Shown here piece after piece: positions 52,936 through 63,900 of a stretch of DNA of 64,000 bases. Origin of the DNA: Capronia americana (lineage: Eukaryota; Ascomycota; Eurotiomycetes; Chaetothyriales; Herpotrichiellaceae). Under the pieces are notes generated by a model. It was given only the letters and a program-made list of their open reading frames with translations, did not search any database and was not told the origin of the DNA. The stretch lies in assembly GCA_016110215.1 (NCBI GenBank), contig JADWQD010000003.1, forward strand, positions 992,001 to 1,056,000. The letters are read 5' to 3'. How positions within the stretch are numbered: the first letter of the stretch is position 1; each line of letters opens with the position of its first letter. The translations under genes and the position numbers were made by a program.

Positions 52936-54165
52936 ATGGCGCCATCTGCTACCGAGATCGAGCCACCGTCCCAGGCGACCCAGCAAATCCTGGTCAAGCC
53001 ATGGAGTCGCCCGCAATATACAACCGAGGATCTCGAGTGGGCTCCCCTCACCACAATCGATCTTTCCCGCTTCGATGAGCCTGGGGGCAAAGAAGAGCTC
53101 GCCAAGCAGCTCTATGATGCTGCCACCAGAGTTGGCTTCTGGACTGTGGTGAATAGTGGCATTGATGATAGCAAAGTCCTACGACAGTTCAGTTTCGGCA
53201 ACACGTTCTTCAAGCAATCGCTCGAAGAAAAGCGCTTTTTCCCTTGCAACTTTGCTGAAGGTGAGTATTTCGGTTATAGAGAGAACTCTCGTTGGATCGG
53301 TGACACCGGCGTCAAGGACAATGTTGAAATGGTACGGCTGCTTCCTTCTACAGTGCTCAAGAGTCTCACAGTCTGTAGCTCAACATCCAAAAGCCGATCG
53401 AGGCTCTCAAGGACGTTCCCAAGCACCGAATTGTTCGTGAGAACTGGGAGGAAATCTCGGCTTTCCACCGAGAATTGTGGGACAAGGTTCTTCGGAAATT
53501 ACTTGTCCTTATCGCCATTATCCTTGAGTTGCCGGAGAACTATTTTGTGGACGCTCATGCTTACGAGCAGGAATCGGACGATCATCTTCGATACATGATC
53601 TACAATGTGAGAACTCAGGAAGAATGGGACAAGGCACAGAATTACAGCAAGGGCGGCCACACCGACTTTGGCAGTTTGACTTTGCTGTTCTCCCAGCACG
53701 TTGCCGGGTTGCAAATCCGCACCCCTGAAGGAGAATGGAAATGGGTCAAGCCTGTCCAGGGTGGAATTACCTGCAACGCAGCCGATACTTTGTCCTTCCT
53801 TACAAAAGGTAAATCTTGGTTCTTATTCGGACTGGCATGCCACTGACCAGCCCACAGGCTTCATCAAGTCAACTGTCCACCGGGTCGTCACTCCACCCAA
53901 GGATCAGATGCACATTCCCCGTCTGGGACTGCTTTACTTCTGCCGCCCCGGCCCGCAAACGCCAATGAGAGCGGTCCCATCTCCTCTTCTGGATCGCCTT
54001 GGTCTTCTGACCGACGACGACAAGGACCCCAACAAGAAAGTACCCACGGGGACTGAATACGTGCGAGCTAGAGTCAAGGATGTCCATTACAAGACCGTCA
54101 TAACGAAGCGCGAGGGAACATCATTTGATTTCAATGGGCTTAAGGTCCAGAACTACTATGATTAG
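52936..54165 (+). CDS. Fe(II)/2-oxoglutarate-dependent oxygenase (isopenicillin N synthase-like fold)
   Basis: Three exons, 52936-53331, 53379-53808 and 53858-54165, with 47- and 49-nt introns, encode about 377 residues. The joins give DNVEMLNIQKPIEAL and LSFLTKGFIKSTVHRV. The DIOX_N domain fills residues about 35-150 (IDLSRFDEPGGKEELAKQLY, GFWTVVNSGI). The catalytic domain has His226 and Asp228 in GGHTDFGSLTLL and His283 in STVHRV as iron ligands. Arg297 in PRLGLLYFCRP replaces the common RxS site, as in fungal thymine-dioxygenase-like members. The enzyme hydroxylates or desaturates an unknown small molecule. Neighbours are a GNAT enzyme, a permease and another oxidoreductase on the same strand. 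Confidence 0.9.
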
Positions 54166-54850
54166 CCAAGATACTGTGAGTCCAAGGCCAAGACGGAACA
54201 TCTGACAGCGATCCGTCTTGCTTGATCGAAATGCTCGGAGAGGACAGCAGAGCCAATTCCTTCAACCTTATCATCGGGGTCATGACCGGCCTACTAGAAT
54301 CATGGTCTTAGGGTTCTAGATCTCCTCGTCTCTCGCCTGGAATGCTGTACATGCCGCGTTGCCGACAGCCACTCTGGGACGCTCATTTCACATCTGTGTG
54401 CCACGTGTGGTATGCATTTGAAGATTCGCTACATTCCTCTTCTCGCCACTCCACCGCGTGAAAGACATCTTATCGACGCATCTGACCTATAAGACTGCAG
54501 TCGACGTCGCCGCAAGCGAACATGTCCGTCGCGGGATAAGACGCCCTTCAAAGGTGTGCGCCGATGCTCACGCCTGATTGGCTCCAACCGATGCCCACCC
54601 TACAGGTTCCCTTCCCTTTCCAGTATGTTGGAAGTCAAATGCTACATCGACCGACCTTCGGGGAAAAATTTGTTGGCAGGTTTGGGGCGTTGGCGAGGGC
54701 GCCTCCATAAGGTCTCTTTTTGTCTGTGAAGAACAATATAATGTAGGATCGCCAGCGGCTGGATGCTGACCTGCCACTTCCGACCACCTCTCGACCACCT
54801 GGGTAAGCACACTGAGATCCCATTCCGTCTTAGGTAAGGGCCTCAGCGCG
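54166..54850. other. 685 bp intergenic region
   Basis: Between the oxygenase stop and the Git1-like permease start; both genes are plus-strand, so this holds the permease promoter. No repeat, RNA gene or coding region is seen. Confidence 0.6.
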
Positions 54851-56587
54851 ATGGACCACGACAAGAGAATAGAGGATTCGAAGCTCTCGGCTTCCATCGA
54901 CTACGACGCCGATCACGAACGAGAGTCCGCCATCTACACGGGTCCTCTTGCTGAAGTCCCTAAAGGCCGCTGGGAGCGCTCGTGGCCTGTGATTGCTTGT
55001 GGAGCAGGATTGTTCTCTGATGGCTATCTCAACGGAGTCATCGGTTCAGTATCGACCATGCTGCAGCTCATCTATGGCAAGGAGTACACTTCTTCTTCGT
55101 ATAAGAGTGCCGTTCCTAGCATCGCGTTTGCCGGTACGGTGGTTGGACATCTCTTCTTTGGAGTTCTAAGCGATCATTGGTCCCGACGCAATACGCTGCT
55201 CATTTCAACGATCAGTACGAGCGCTTGATGTCCTGTCCATGACTGTCAATGGAGCTGACCGCTGACACCAGTCCTCATTTTGTTCTCGATCCTCTGCGCC
55301 GGAGCGTATGGTGCAGGCGGGAGCACTCAAGGGCTTTTCGCGGCACTCTCAGCGTTCCGATTCCTAATCGGCCTAGGGATCGGAGGAGAATAGTAAAGAG
55401 TCCTACCCCTTCCCCCCCGCAAGCTCGCTAACGGCACTCATAGCCCTGCCGGCTCAGTTGGCGCCGCGGAATCTACCGGAGAACTGAAGAAAGGCCACCG
55501 CAACCGGTGGTTCATCCTCGCCACAGACTTTCAAATCGACCTGGGGTTCGTCGTCAGCGCATTCGTCCCCATGGTTGTCGTGCTTGCGACGGGTGAGAAT
55601 CATCTACGTGCAGCCTGGAGGATTTGTCTCGCGTTGGGCGCTATCCCGCCCTTGAGTCTCCTCTATCTTCGGTACGCTGCCAACGACAGATCTTTCCCGA
55701 GTCATCATCTCCGTACTGACTTCTTTTTTCCTTCACTTCCAGAATCAAGCTCCAAGAACCGGAACAATACCACCGCAACAAGATGCACAAGTTCCCCGTC
55801 TGGCTGATCGTCAAGTTCTACTGGTGGAGGTGCACGGTGATCTCGATCATATGGTTCGTCTACGTGAGTGTCAGCTCCATTCTGGAGACAAATGGGCTTT
55901 TCTAATGCGCATTCGCAGAACTTCTCCGCCTACTCTTTCGGCATCTTCGCGTCCTCGTGGCTCGTCTTCATCCTCCCCAACGACGCCCCGCTCTGGAAGT
56001 CCTTCGGCCTGGCCACCGCGATCAACAGCTTCTGGCTGCCCGGAGCCCTGATCGGCGCTTTCCTCGCCGACTGGATCGGCCCCAAATGGTGTCTCATCGC
56101 CGGAGTCTCCCTGCAGGGCATTGTCGGATTCGCCATGACGGGCGCCTACGGCGAGCTGAACCAACCGTCTCGAGTTGCGGGCTTCATTATCCTGACCGGG
56201 ATCTTCATGGCTCTGGGCGAGGTCGGCCCGGGCGACAACATCGGCCTCTTCGCTTCCAAGCTCTCCTCGACCCCGATCCGCGGGCAATTCTACGGCGTCG
56301 CTGCCGCGTGGGGCAAAGTCGGGGCTTTTGTGGGGACGTACGTCTTCCCGCTGCTGATCGATGCCGCGGGCGACGACACTGTCAAGCAAGGCCAATATCC
56401 CTTCTGGGTGAGCAGTAGCTTGTGCATCTTCAGCGCCGTCGTGGCCTTCTTTGGCCTGCCGAAGGTGGGTCAAGATATGATTGAGGAGGAGGACGAGCGG
56501 TTTAAGCGGTATTTGGAACAGCATGGCTATGATACCAGCATGTTGGGCACCAAGAAGTTTAGAGAGGAGGCCGGGACGGTCATCTAA
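54851..56587 (+). CDS. MFS permease of the Git1/phosphate:proton symporter type
   Basis: Five exons, 54851-55214, 55272-55392, 55444-55671, 55743-55863 and 55919-56587, with introns of 57, 51, 71 and 55 nt, encode about 500 residues. Joins include ISTIILILFSILCAG, GIGGEYPAGSVGAAE and LLYLRIKLQEPEQY. Twelve transmembrane helices are likely. VIACGAGLFSDGYLNGVIGS marks helix 1, GVLSDHWSRRNTLL is the MFS loop 2-3 signature, and GIGGEYPAGS is the helix 4 motif of phosphate and organophosphate carriers. Best relatives are fungal Git1 glycerophosphodiester transporters, so uptake of glycerophosphoinositol or a similar organic phosphate or acid is likely. The hydrophilic tails face the cytosol. It is the most intron-rich gene in the window. 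Confidence 0.9.
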
Positions 56588-58022
56588 GCTCTGATTAGAC
56601 AGACCACCAGGGCTGTACCTGGGCCCGGAAGATCTTGGCGCACGTGGGGAGCAGAGGAATGTGGCCCCAGACCAGGGACAGACTCGCCGGATGACGAGAC
56701 CAGGTGAAGATTAGGCTTTCGAACTGGTCTTGAGCAAAAGTTGAGGAGTCAAACCTCAAACCCGATATAGTATCTCAAAACCAGCCAGATCATGTCGAGG
56801 GAGCTACTTGACAAAGCGCTCGAGAAGGCGGATGAAGTAATGAAGACCGGGGCGTCGCGATTGCGATTGCAGAAGTAATAACCACGATTCCATCTAGACT
56901 CCCTGTAGCTTTTGCATGGGCCGGAAATAAGCCACATCCAGGGGACTGTAATCCCGCACATTAACATAACGATGATCCGCGGCCAATGCAACGGTAGAGC
57001 CCAGCGGGCTGTACTACAGTGTATTGGTGTGGATGGCCGTGTTGGGAAATATCAAGACGTTGGCTGACGGTCGGCTGCGGGATGAAGATTCAAGTTCAAG
57101 CAACGCCGAGATACATGAGTTATTTGCTTGGACTTCGCGGAGTACGGGTTAGCTTCATAGATTGACTCGTCTATACATGCGCGGGAGCATTTCGGCACGT
57201 CACAGTCTTGGGATGGAAGTTCAAGTACAGTATCTCGTATCCTACTGCAACGCTTCGAGGCTGAATTTCATCATTCATTTGTCAACGATCGAGATATCCA
57301 TAGAATGTACTTTGTCGCTATCGTACACACCGGCCAATGGACCAGGCATGTAACGGAGGCTGTAGCACAGTTGAGTACGACTCGCCTTTCTCGACATTGA
57401 TAACCCCCATCTAGTGTCACTGTTAGAGAGATGTCTCGGCCGAGGTTTCATGGCAGTGACTGACAGGGATCTCGCCGGTGTCGCCATGCCGCTGAGTCAG
57501 ATTATATCATGTCTTGGGGTGAGGGCACCTGGGGGGTAGACTGATATCTCTTTCTAGAGATGTTTCTGGTTACGATGTCGAGGATGTCTATCTATCGCAG
57601 GTTGAGGAGACCACAGACACACCTGATCACCGTGGGCTGTAGGCCTGGATGGTACATAGCGAAACCACGATAGGAGGCTGGATAAAAATGGATAGTGCCA
57701 GCCCGCACCTTGCAACACATGTATCTTGTTTGTGGAGGTGAGCGGTCAGATCGAGCAGCCAACTCGTACAGGCTTTGGTGATAATACTCGGTCTGTGCCG
57801 GTAAGGCCTTCCGTAAAGGCACAGAGGCACAAGGGTCTCTTGTGCAGGGTATTGGGTTCAAAATGCGTATTCGCATAAGAACAATGATGGGCTCCCTAAA
57901 AGTCAACATTGCGGCCGAGCTGAAGTATCCTTATTCCTGACAAAAGTCATAAAGTAGCCATCTATTGAACCTCCGTAACCACATAGCAGCGCCACCGGTC
58001 ATCCTACTCGTCAAGTTGCAAC
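56588..58022. other. 1.4 kb intergenic region
   Basis: Between two plus-strand genes. A GGGTTCAAA near 57848 resembles a tRNA B box but lacks a matching A box or cloverleaf. No coding region is recognised. Confidence 0.55.
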
Positions 58023-59114
58023 ATGTCAACCACTACGGCGACGATTGAATTCCCTGCGTCGTACTCTGTCGCCCTCAAGGACCAAGATACAGTAACGGGG
58101 TCATTCAACTACTGGGGCACGACGACCGAGCCTCAAGAATCCGAGATCCTTCAGCTCTTCACCGGCAAGTCGACTGGGCTCCGACCGGTGGAGTGCCCTG
58201 TCACGGATATTCGCCCCCTGGGTCTCTCTTCATTCGACCTTTCCACCCATGGGTTCCAAGTCCTCACGCACGCATCTGCAATCCTACCTCCGCATTCTGA
58301 CTCGATCCCCGACTTTCACGACACGGCTCTTATCAACGGGACATACTGGCCGGAGCTCGTTTCAATGCTCAAATCCCAACTCGGTGTCCGCAGTGCCGTG
58401 GCCATCGGCACAGCTGTGCGAGATGTACAGGAGAATACGAGCGAGGAGTTTGAGAAATTCCCTCGAAAGTTCGGAGGCAAGAGTCTTCAGCCTTTCTTCG
58501 TTGTCCATGGCGACCATACCGCAGCCGGGGCGAGGGCGTACTTCAGGGCCGCGCTACCTACCTTGTTCGAGGACACTGACAACACCAAAGGCACGACTGA
58601 GGAGGAAAGGAAAGAGTTCTTCGCGTTGAGAGAGGAAATCATCGCGGCAGAAGAAGCAGCCATGAAGGAAGAGGGCGTCACCGACCAGTGGGCCTGGAGC
58701 GGCAAGAATTACAACGGCCCCAGATGGGGATTCCTGAGCGTCTGGCGGGCCATGGAAACCGTGCACCGCGACCCGTTGGCCGTGATGGATCCGAGGACGT
58801 TGTTCAGGCCAGAGGTCGAAAAGCCATGTATCGGGTTGCAGAGACTATACGCCGAACGACCTGGGTTTGAGAAGGAGTTCAAAGGCGAGAATCCGCTTAT
58901 CGTGGCACCGGAGAAGGGAGGCGACCATACATGGTATTACATCAGCCAGCAGACGCCGGAGGAGGTGTATGCCTTGAAGTTGTTTGATAGCGAGGCTCAC
59001 AGGGAGGGCAGCGAGGTGGCGCAATTTGCGGCGCACAGTGCGTTCAGTCTCCCTGATCAGGAGAATCAGAAGCCGAGGAGGAGTGCTGAAGTGAGGGTGA
59101 TGGTGATCTGGTAG
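58023..59114 (+). CDS. GA4-desaturase/AsaB-like oxidoreductase
   Basis: A single exon of 363 residues. The middle to end shows WRAMETVHRDPLAVMDPRTL followed by WYYISQQTPEEVYALKLFDS, the hallmark of the family that includes gibberellin GA4 desaturase, AsaB and CmcJ-like tailoring enzymes. The amino half carries PVTDIRPLGLSSFDLSTHGF and a variable loop. These enzymes are non-haem oxygenase-like hydroxylases or desaturases of secondary metabolites, though the catalytic residues are not firmly established for this branch. A Glu/Lys-rich helix near residues 185-215 is family-typical. With the preceding 2-oxoglutarate oxygenase and permease it suggests small-molecule modification. Confidence 0.87.
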   Translation: MSTTTATIEFPASYSVALKDQDTVTGSFNYWGTTTEPQESEILQLFTGKSTGLRPVECPVTDIRPLGLSSFDLSTHGFQVLTHASAILPPHSDSIPDFHDTALINGTYWPELVSMLKSQLGVRSAVAIGTAVRDVQENTSEEFEKFPRKFGGKSLQPFFVVHGDHTAAGARAYFRAALPTLFEDTDNTKGTTEEERKEFFALREEIIAAEEAAMKEEGVTDQWAWSGKNYNGPRWGFLSVWRAMETVHRDPLAVMDPRTLFRPEVEKPCIGLQRLYAERPGFEKEFKGENPLIVAPEKGGDHTWYYISQQTPEEVYALKLFDSEAHREGSEVAQFAAHSAFSLPDQENQKPRRSAEVRVMVIW

Positions 59115-59506
59115 CCACTGGAGACTGAGTAAGCGCGACGCTATGAGGCTGAGTTTCAACCGGCATGAGAGCACCCGGTAAGGCATAAGATAATCGAGGT
59201 TTAAGAAAGAGAGTGTTCCGTAAAGCTTAAGGAGCGAACAAAGGTGACTTGCTCGGATTACCTTCTATTTGTGGAGGGTGTACTCGGTATCCCCGCAAAA
59301 CATGTGCGTTGGGCTGGTGGGTTGGACGTTGGCTGGCGTTGGTTCCTGCATGCTCAGCGCTCCAATTGAACTGCCCCCCCCGTTTCATGTTCGTCACCAT
59401 TTCTTGAAGTCTCACCACCACCTTCGCTCGTTGTCGTTTCTCGCTCTCCCCTGCCCTGATCGATGTCCTGACCTAGCTCCCAGGAGCAGCAGTCTGCCTG
59501 CTCATC
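59115..59506. other. Short intergenic region, nothing noted
   Basis: 392 bp between two plus-strand genes. The last 130 bp is pyrimidine-rich (CTCACCACCACCTTCGCTCG-type), consistent with a fungal core promoter and leader. Confidence 0.6.
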
Positions 59507-61913
59507 ATGTCCTCGCGACAGACGTCTCCGCCATCCTCCGAACGGACTCCTCTACTCTCGAGACCTGAAGACGACGCTCGATCAAGTTACTCGGAACAAG
59601 CCAACGGCGACCTTGCGCCTTCGGTATCAGACTCTTCAGAGACACCGAAGTCAAAAAGGCACAACAAATGGCCCACGATCATAGCCCTGACGGTGCTGTC
59701 CCTGGCCGTGGTGTTGATATGCTTTGGGCTTACTCTCCCGTCGGTTATCGAGGAATATGCGAAAGAGAGTGTCGTTTTCGAGCCGACTGGGCTGTCGATC
59801 GACTCCTTTACCAGCTTCGGCATTCGCGCCAGAGTGCAAGGCGATTTTTATATGGATGCTTCAAGAGTCCGCAATAGAGCAACGAGGGGCTTGGGTAGAT
59901 TCGGGACCTGGGTCGCAAAGGAAGTCAAGAGTGGAGAGTCAGAGGTCAACGTATATCTACCACAATATAACAACGTCCTGCTGGGGACCATCACGATTCC
60001 GCCTATTAAGGTCAATATTCGCAATCACCATTACAACCATCTTGATATCTTTGCTGATCTCGAGCCTGGCGACGTGGATGGTGTTCGCAGACTGGCGAAG
60101 GATTTTATGGATCACAAACTGGATCAGGTCGTTGTCAATGCTGTGGCGAACGTTCCGGTTCAGAGTGGTCTGATCAAACTGGGCATGCAGACGGTATCAC
60201 AGACTCTGCAGTTCAAAGGGAACGATGTGCCAGCAGTCCCCCAGCCTGATATCCAGCAACTTCGGTTCGCCGAATTCGGCATGCCCGGACATCCGGAAGG
60301 CGTCAAGGCTATGGCCGTGGTTTCTGTTATGAACCATTACCCCGTCAAGTTCGACATCCCTCCTTTGGCTTTCGAGGTTCTTCTACCGGACTGTGCACGA
60401 GATTATCTCCTCCTGGGGACGGCTAGCACCAACCTTATACATATATTGCCCAAACAAAACATCAGCGCAAGCGTCGTCGGTTTGGTAAAGCAATTACCAA
60501 CGTCTCTGACCGAAGTGTGTCCTGGCTCAAACTCCTCGCCATTGGATAGCTTCGTGGGAGACTACCTTGCTGGACGGGACACCACCGTTTACATCCGCGG
60601 TGCCGAACAAGATGCTAACACGCCTGCATGGATTGGCAAGATACTCCAAGACACAATGGTGCCGTTTTCACTGCCCGGCCACCCTTTCGACAATCTGATC
60701 AAGAACTTTTCTCTGACCGATGTGGAATTTTCCCTTCCAGACCCAATGACAGAATCGAATCCGAAACTATCGGCAGTCGTGGACGTCTTGGTCGGGTTGC
60801 CAGCTGAGATGAATGTCAATTTGGACGTCAAGAGAGTCAAAGCAGATGGGCACGTCTTCTACAAGGGTGAATTGTTAGGAAGGCTGGATCTATCTAAATG
60901 GCAAGCGGCGAATGCCAGTCAGGTGGATGGTGATCTCTTGATTCAATCGATTGTCAAGGATGCACCATTGGACATCCAGAATGACATCCTGTTCTCAGAA
61001 GTGGTCCAGGCATTGGTATTCGGCCACGGGGCGTCACTTGGGGTGCAGGCAAGTGTCGACGTCGACACTTCGACAGCTCTTGGAGAGTTCGTGGTTCGGA
61101 GAATCCCGGCCAAAGGCGAGATCTTCATCAAGCCACTGCGCGGTGGCGACTTCGCAATGCCGCAACCAGAAGTTAAAGGTTTGGAAATCGTCGACTCCAC
61201 GGAAACCTCATTAACTCTGCAGGTAAGGGTTAATGCGACGAATCCTACCGAATACTCCGCAACCATCCCTTTCTGCAATGTCAGCATCTTCGTGAACGAT
61301 ACCCGAGTTGGGTACGCATGGGTATCCAATCAACATATTGTCCCGGGGCCCAACAATCTGACTGCAAGAGCATCTTGGGAAACGGGCAAGATTGGGTCGG
61401 AATGGCTTTCTCAATATATTTCTGGATATAACACCAGTTTGACCATAAAAAGCCATCCTGGATCGATCCCGAATTTTCCTGACCCGAAGATGGAGATGAC
61501 GGTGCCTACACCGCACATCCTATCGCATCCTTTAAAGGACACGACGGTATGTGATTCAGAATCTTTGAGATTTCGCTGACCCAAAACAGATGCATCTGTT
61601 TTCGTCCACTGCGACGTTCGTTCTGGTGTCGCCGCTGGCCTTTTACGTCACCAGCATCGCTGCCTCTGCATACTACAATGGCTCCGAAGTCGGCACGATC
61701 ACCTACGAATACCCATTCGCAATCGAGCCAGGAGAGAACCTGACTCCTAGATTACCAGTCGAATGGGGCGGTAATGCCCTGGGCACCATCAGAGACGCTC
61801 TGGGCGGGACATTAAAATTAGACGCCAAAGCCGATGTAGGGGTACGGATGGGCCGATGGCAGGAAAAGCTCTGGTTTGAAGGGAAAGGGCTGGGAGCGAA
61901 AATTAGACTATAA
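59507..61913 (+). CDS. DUF3712 vacuolar membrane protein (Tag1-like)
   Basis: Exons 59507-61546 and 61590-61913 join in phase 0 across a 43-nt intron (GTATGT...AAACAG), the shortest in the window, giving HPLKDTTMHLFSSTA. The product has about 787 residues. Residues 1-52 are Ser/Pro-rich and cytosolic, with TPLLSRPE resembling an acidic dileucine-type vacuolar sorting signal. Residues about 54-78 form a single transmembrane helix. The rest is lumenal, with repeated beta-rich DUF3712/LEA2-like modules and many NxS/T sites. Yeast YLR173W/Tag1 of this family is a vacuolar membrane protein that senses prolonged starvation and ends autophagy. Some databases call such proteins pre-rRNA processing factors, which the topology does not support. 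Function here is inferred. Confidence 0.85.
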
Positions 61914-62272
61914 TGGGACTTTGGTATATATGGTATGTCAAGGCGGACAGAATGCTGATCGTGTGATGGCTGATATAGCTCCTGTAATGTACACATTAAT
62001 CATCCGGAATAGCCTGGCAGCTCTCTGGACGTCACCTCGCACAGTCGTGGTTTGGCGAAAGCGAGAAATTTTCAGGTGACTTCGGATTCGGCGGAAGTTC
62101 GGATTCGCGCTGCTACTTGGAACGCCGATCACGTGTCGCAGCCATTGAGGCAATATATACACCGTGGTTCCTCCATTGTTTACGCTTCATGAGCTCTACC
62201 TCACTTGCAGCTCAGCTTGACCTCAGCATCATTTTATCTCATATCAACCATCAATCCCAGTAATTCAGCAAA
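61914..62272. other. Short intergenic region, nothing noted
   Basis: 359 bp between the DUF3712 gene and the small hypothetical gene. No features beyond probable terminator and promoter sequence. Confidence 0.6.
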
Positions 62273-62632
62273 ATGCCACGCCGTGCGGCCAACCCAATCA
62301 AGACCCTCAGCAATCAACTCCGCAAAAAGGGCTTAGAAATGGTTGCTGAACCTGTTCCCGACCCGGCCTTTGGTCTCACCTACACGTTCAAATCCATTAA
62401 GCCAGGCATGAACAACAATGACGTGGCTTACCGGCTGTACTACGCTGGAGAGGTCGCGAAGTGGAGTCCAACCCGCCGCAAGGCCATTGACCGGGCGACG
62501 GCGCGAATTAAGAAGCAAGAGGAAGAGAGGGCGAGGAGGGAAGCTAGTGGGAGTGTTAGCACGAGTGCCAGTACCACTGCGAGTGCGAGTCCGAGCGACA
62601 GTGGAAGCGGAACTGGGAGCGAAGCCGAGTGA
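62273..62632 (+). CDS. Small hypothetical protein with basic head and Ser/Thr/Ala tail
   Basis: An intronless frame of 119 residues starts at an ATG in good context (GCAAAATGCC) after a CA-rich leader typical of fungal genes. Residues 1-35 are basic. LTYTFKSIKPGMNNNDVAYR and LYYAGEVAKWSPTRRKAID form a compact central block. A charged helix (KKQEEERARREA) and a tail of about 30 residues of Ser, Thr, Ala and Gly complete it. No family is recognised. The leader, context and ordered composition argue for a real gene, and the block 50-75 could be a small helical domain. Confidence 0.55.
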   Translation: MPRRAANPIKTLSNQLRKKGLEMVAEPVPDPAFGLTYTFKSIKPGMNNNDVAYRLYYAGEVAKWSPTRRKAIDRATARIKKQEEERARREASGSVSTSASTTASASPSDSGSGTGSEAE

Positions 62633-63586
62633 GGACAACGGAAAGCTACTGGGAGCTTTGAGGATTGGATCGAAAATGCCCTTGGTCACATCGCACGACA
62701 TCACATCATATCACGCCACTGCCTTTCTGGCTTCGATGGTCCTGTCAAATACGGACCAGAAGTCATGATCTGTCGCGTCGATGCAACGCTAGCATTGCAT
62801 GTTGGGCTGAGATGACATGTCAGCAACTCTCACTGCTCGAATGTACATTCCCCGGGCATCGACTGGACATGCACCGTACGCCAAAGGAACGAAGTCGGAG
62901 ATCTAGAAGAGAGGAGGAGCTGATCGACATCGACATCGCCCGTGGCAATTCATACCGTACCTGCCTCTTCCATGATGGCCCGAATTTTACCCGGTCGTTG
63001 AAGGGAAGTCTCGCAGGCCTGCTACACAGGTTCATCCACCATCAGGCCAGTTCATATGGGCAGGAGCTACTCTGTAGGCTTTTGGGGTTTGAAGGTTACA
63101 GGGCCATGAGTGTCGATTTGGTGCTTGCCATTACGTCACCCACAGCACCCACGCAAGTCTTACCTGAGGAGGTTGCGCATTCAGGGCTGGTTTTGGATCT
63201 CACACCTAGCTGCCGTCCCGCCGCTTGGTTGCTGTGCTTTAAGGATTGAAGGGATCTTGGCTATTAAGCAGCTCGAGGGCAAATGCCTCGGTATGACTAG
63301 AGAAATGAACCGGGGCGGCAATCTTTTCAGGAGTGTGCATTCGCGTGTCACGAACCAGGGAGCGTAAATAGTTGGGCACCTCATCATCATAAAGATTGAA
63401 GAGCATCGGCGTACCGCGCAAGCTTCTACGTGGAAAGACAATTCTAATGATAGTAGATCTGTCTGTACGTACGTATCGTACCTTGTCTTGTTCTTCTTCA
63501 CGCAAGGGAAGAGTATCGTATACACCTCCATGCTGATGTCCCCTTCTCCGCGTCATTGTTCCCGATGTGATGGCGACAAACATTGA

Positions 63587-63712
63587 CCATAGCTCTTAAT
63601 CCATGTGAAAGACAGTTGTCTTGTCCGCGGATTGATATCGTCCTCATGACCATGGCTCTTAATTCATGTGAAAGAATGTGATCTTATCCGCGGATTGGTA
63701 TCGTCCTCATAA
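63587..63712. repeat. 63-bp imperfect tandem duplication
   Basis: Two copies, 63587-63649 and 63650-63712. Shared blocks include GCTCTTAAT, CATGTGAAAGA, CCGCGGATTG and TATCGTCCTCAT in the same order and at equal spacing. Confidence 0.88.
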
Positions 63713-63856
63713 CTATGAGCTCAACTGCAGTTGTCTTTGTCAATGGCCGGCGATGGCGCGCTGGCAGGCAGTGACCAGGATAAATGTTTGTTAGTTACCA
63801 ACCAAAGCAAAGCAGTCCGTCAGGACGTCGTTCTGGGAGAAGCCATATCCATGACT

Positions 63857-63900
63857 GAATGACTGACTGCCTGACTGACTGACTGACTGACTGACTGACT
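63857..63900. repeat. GACT tetranucleotide microsatellite
   Basis: About ten GACT units, one interrupted by a C, near the right edge of the window. Confidence 0.9.

Noticed and set aside
55871..56524. 217-codon minus-strand frame antisense to the Git1-like permease
   Set aside because: Charged shadow of the permease's last exon.
57840..57875. tRNA-like B box (GGGTTCAAA)
   Set aside because: No A box, no acceptor stem and no anticodon arm can be drawn at the right spacing.
62665..63249. 194-codon plus-strand frame
   Set aside because: No recognisable content and it overlaps frames on the other strand.
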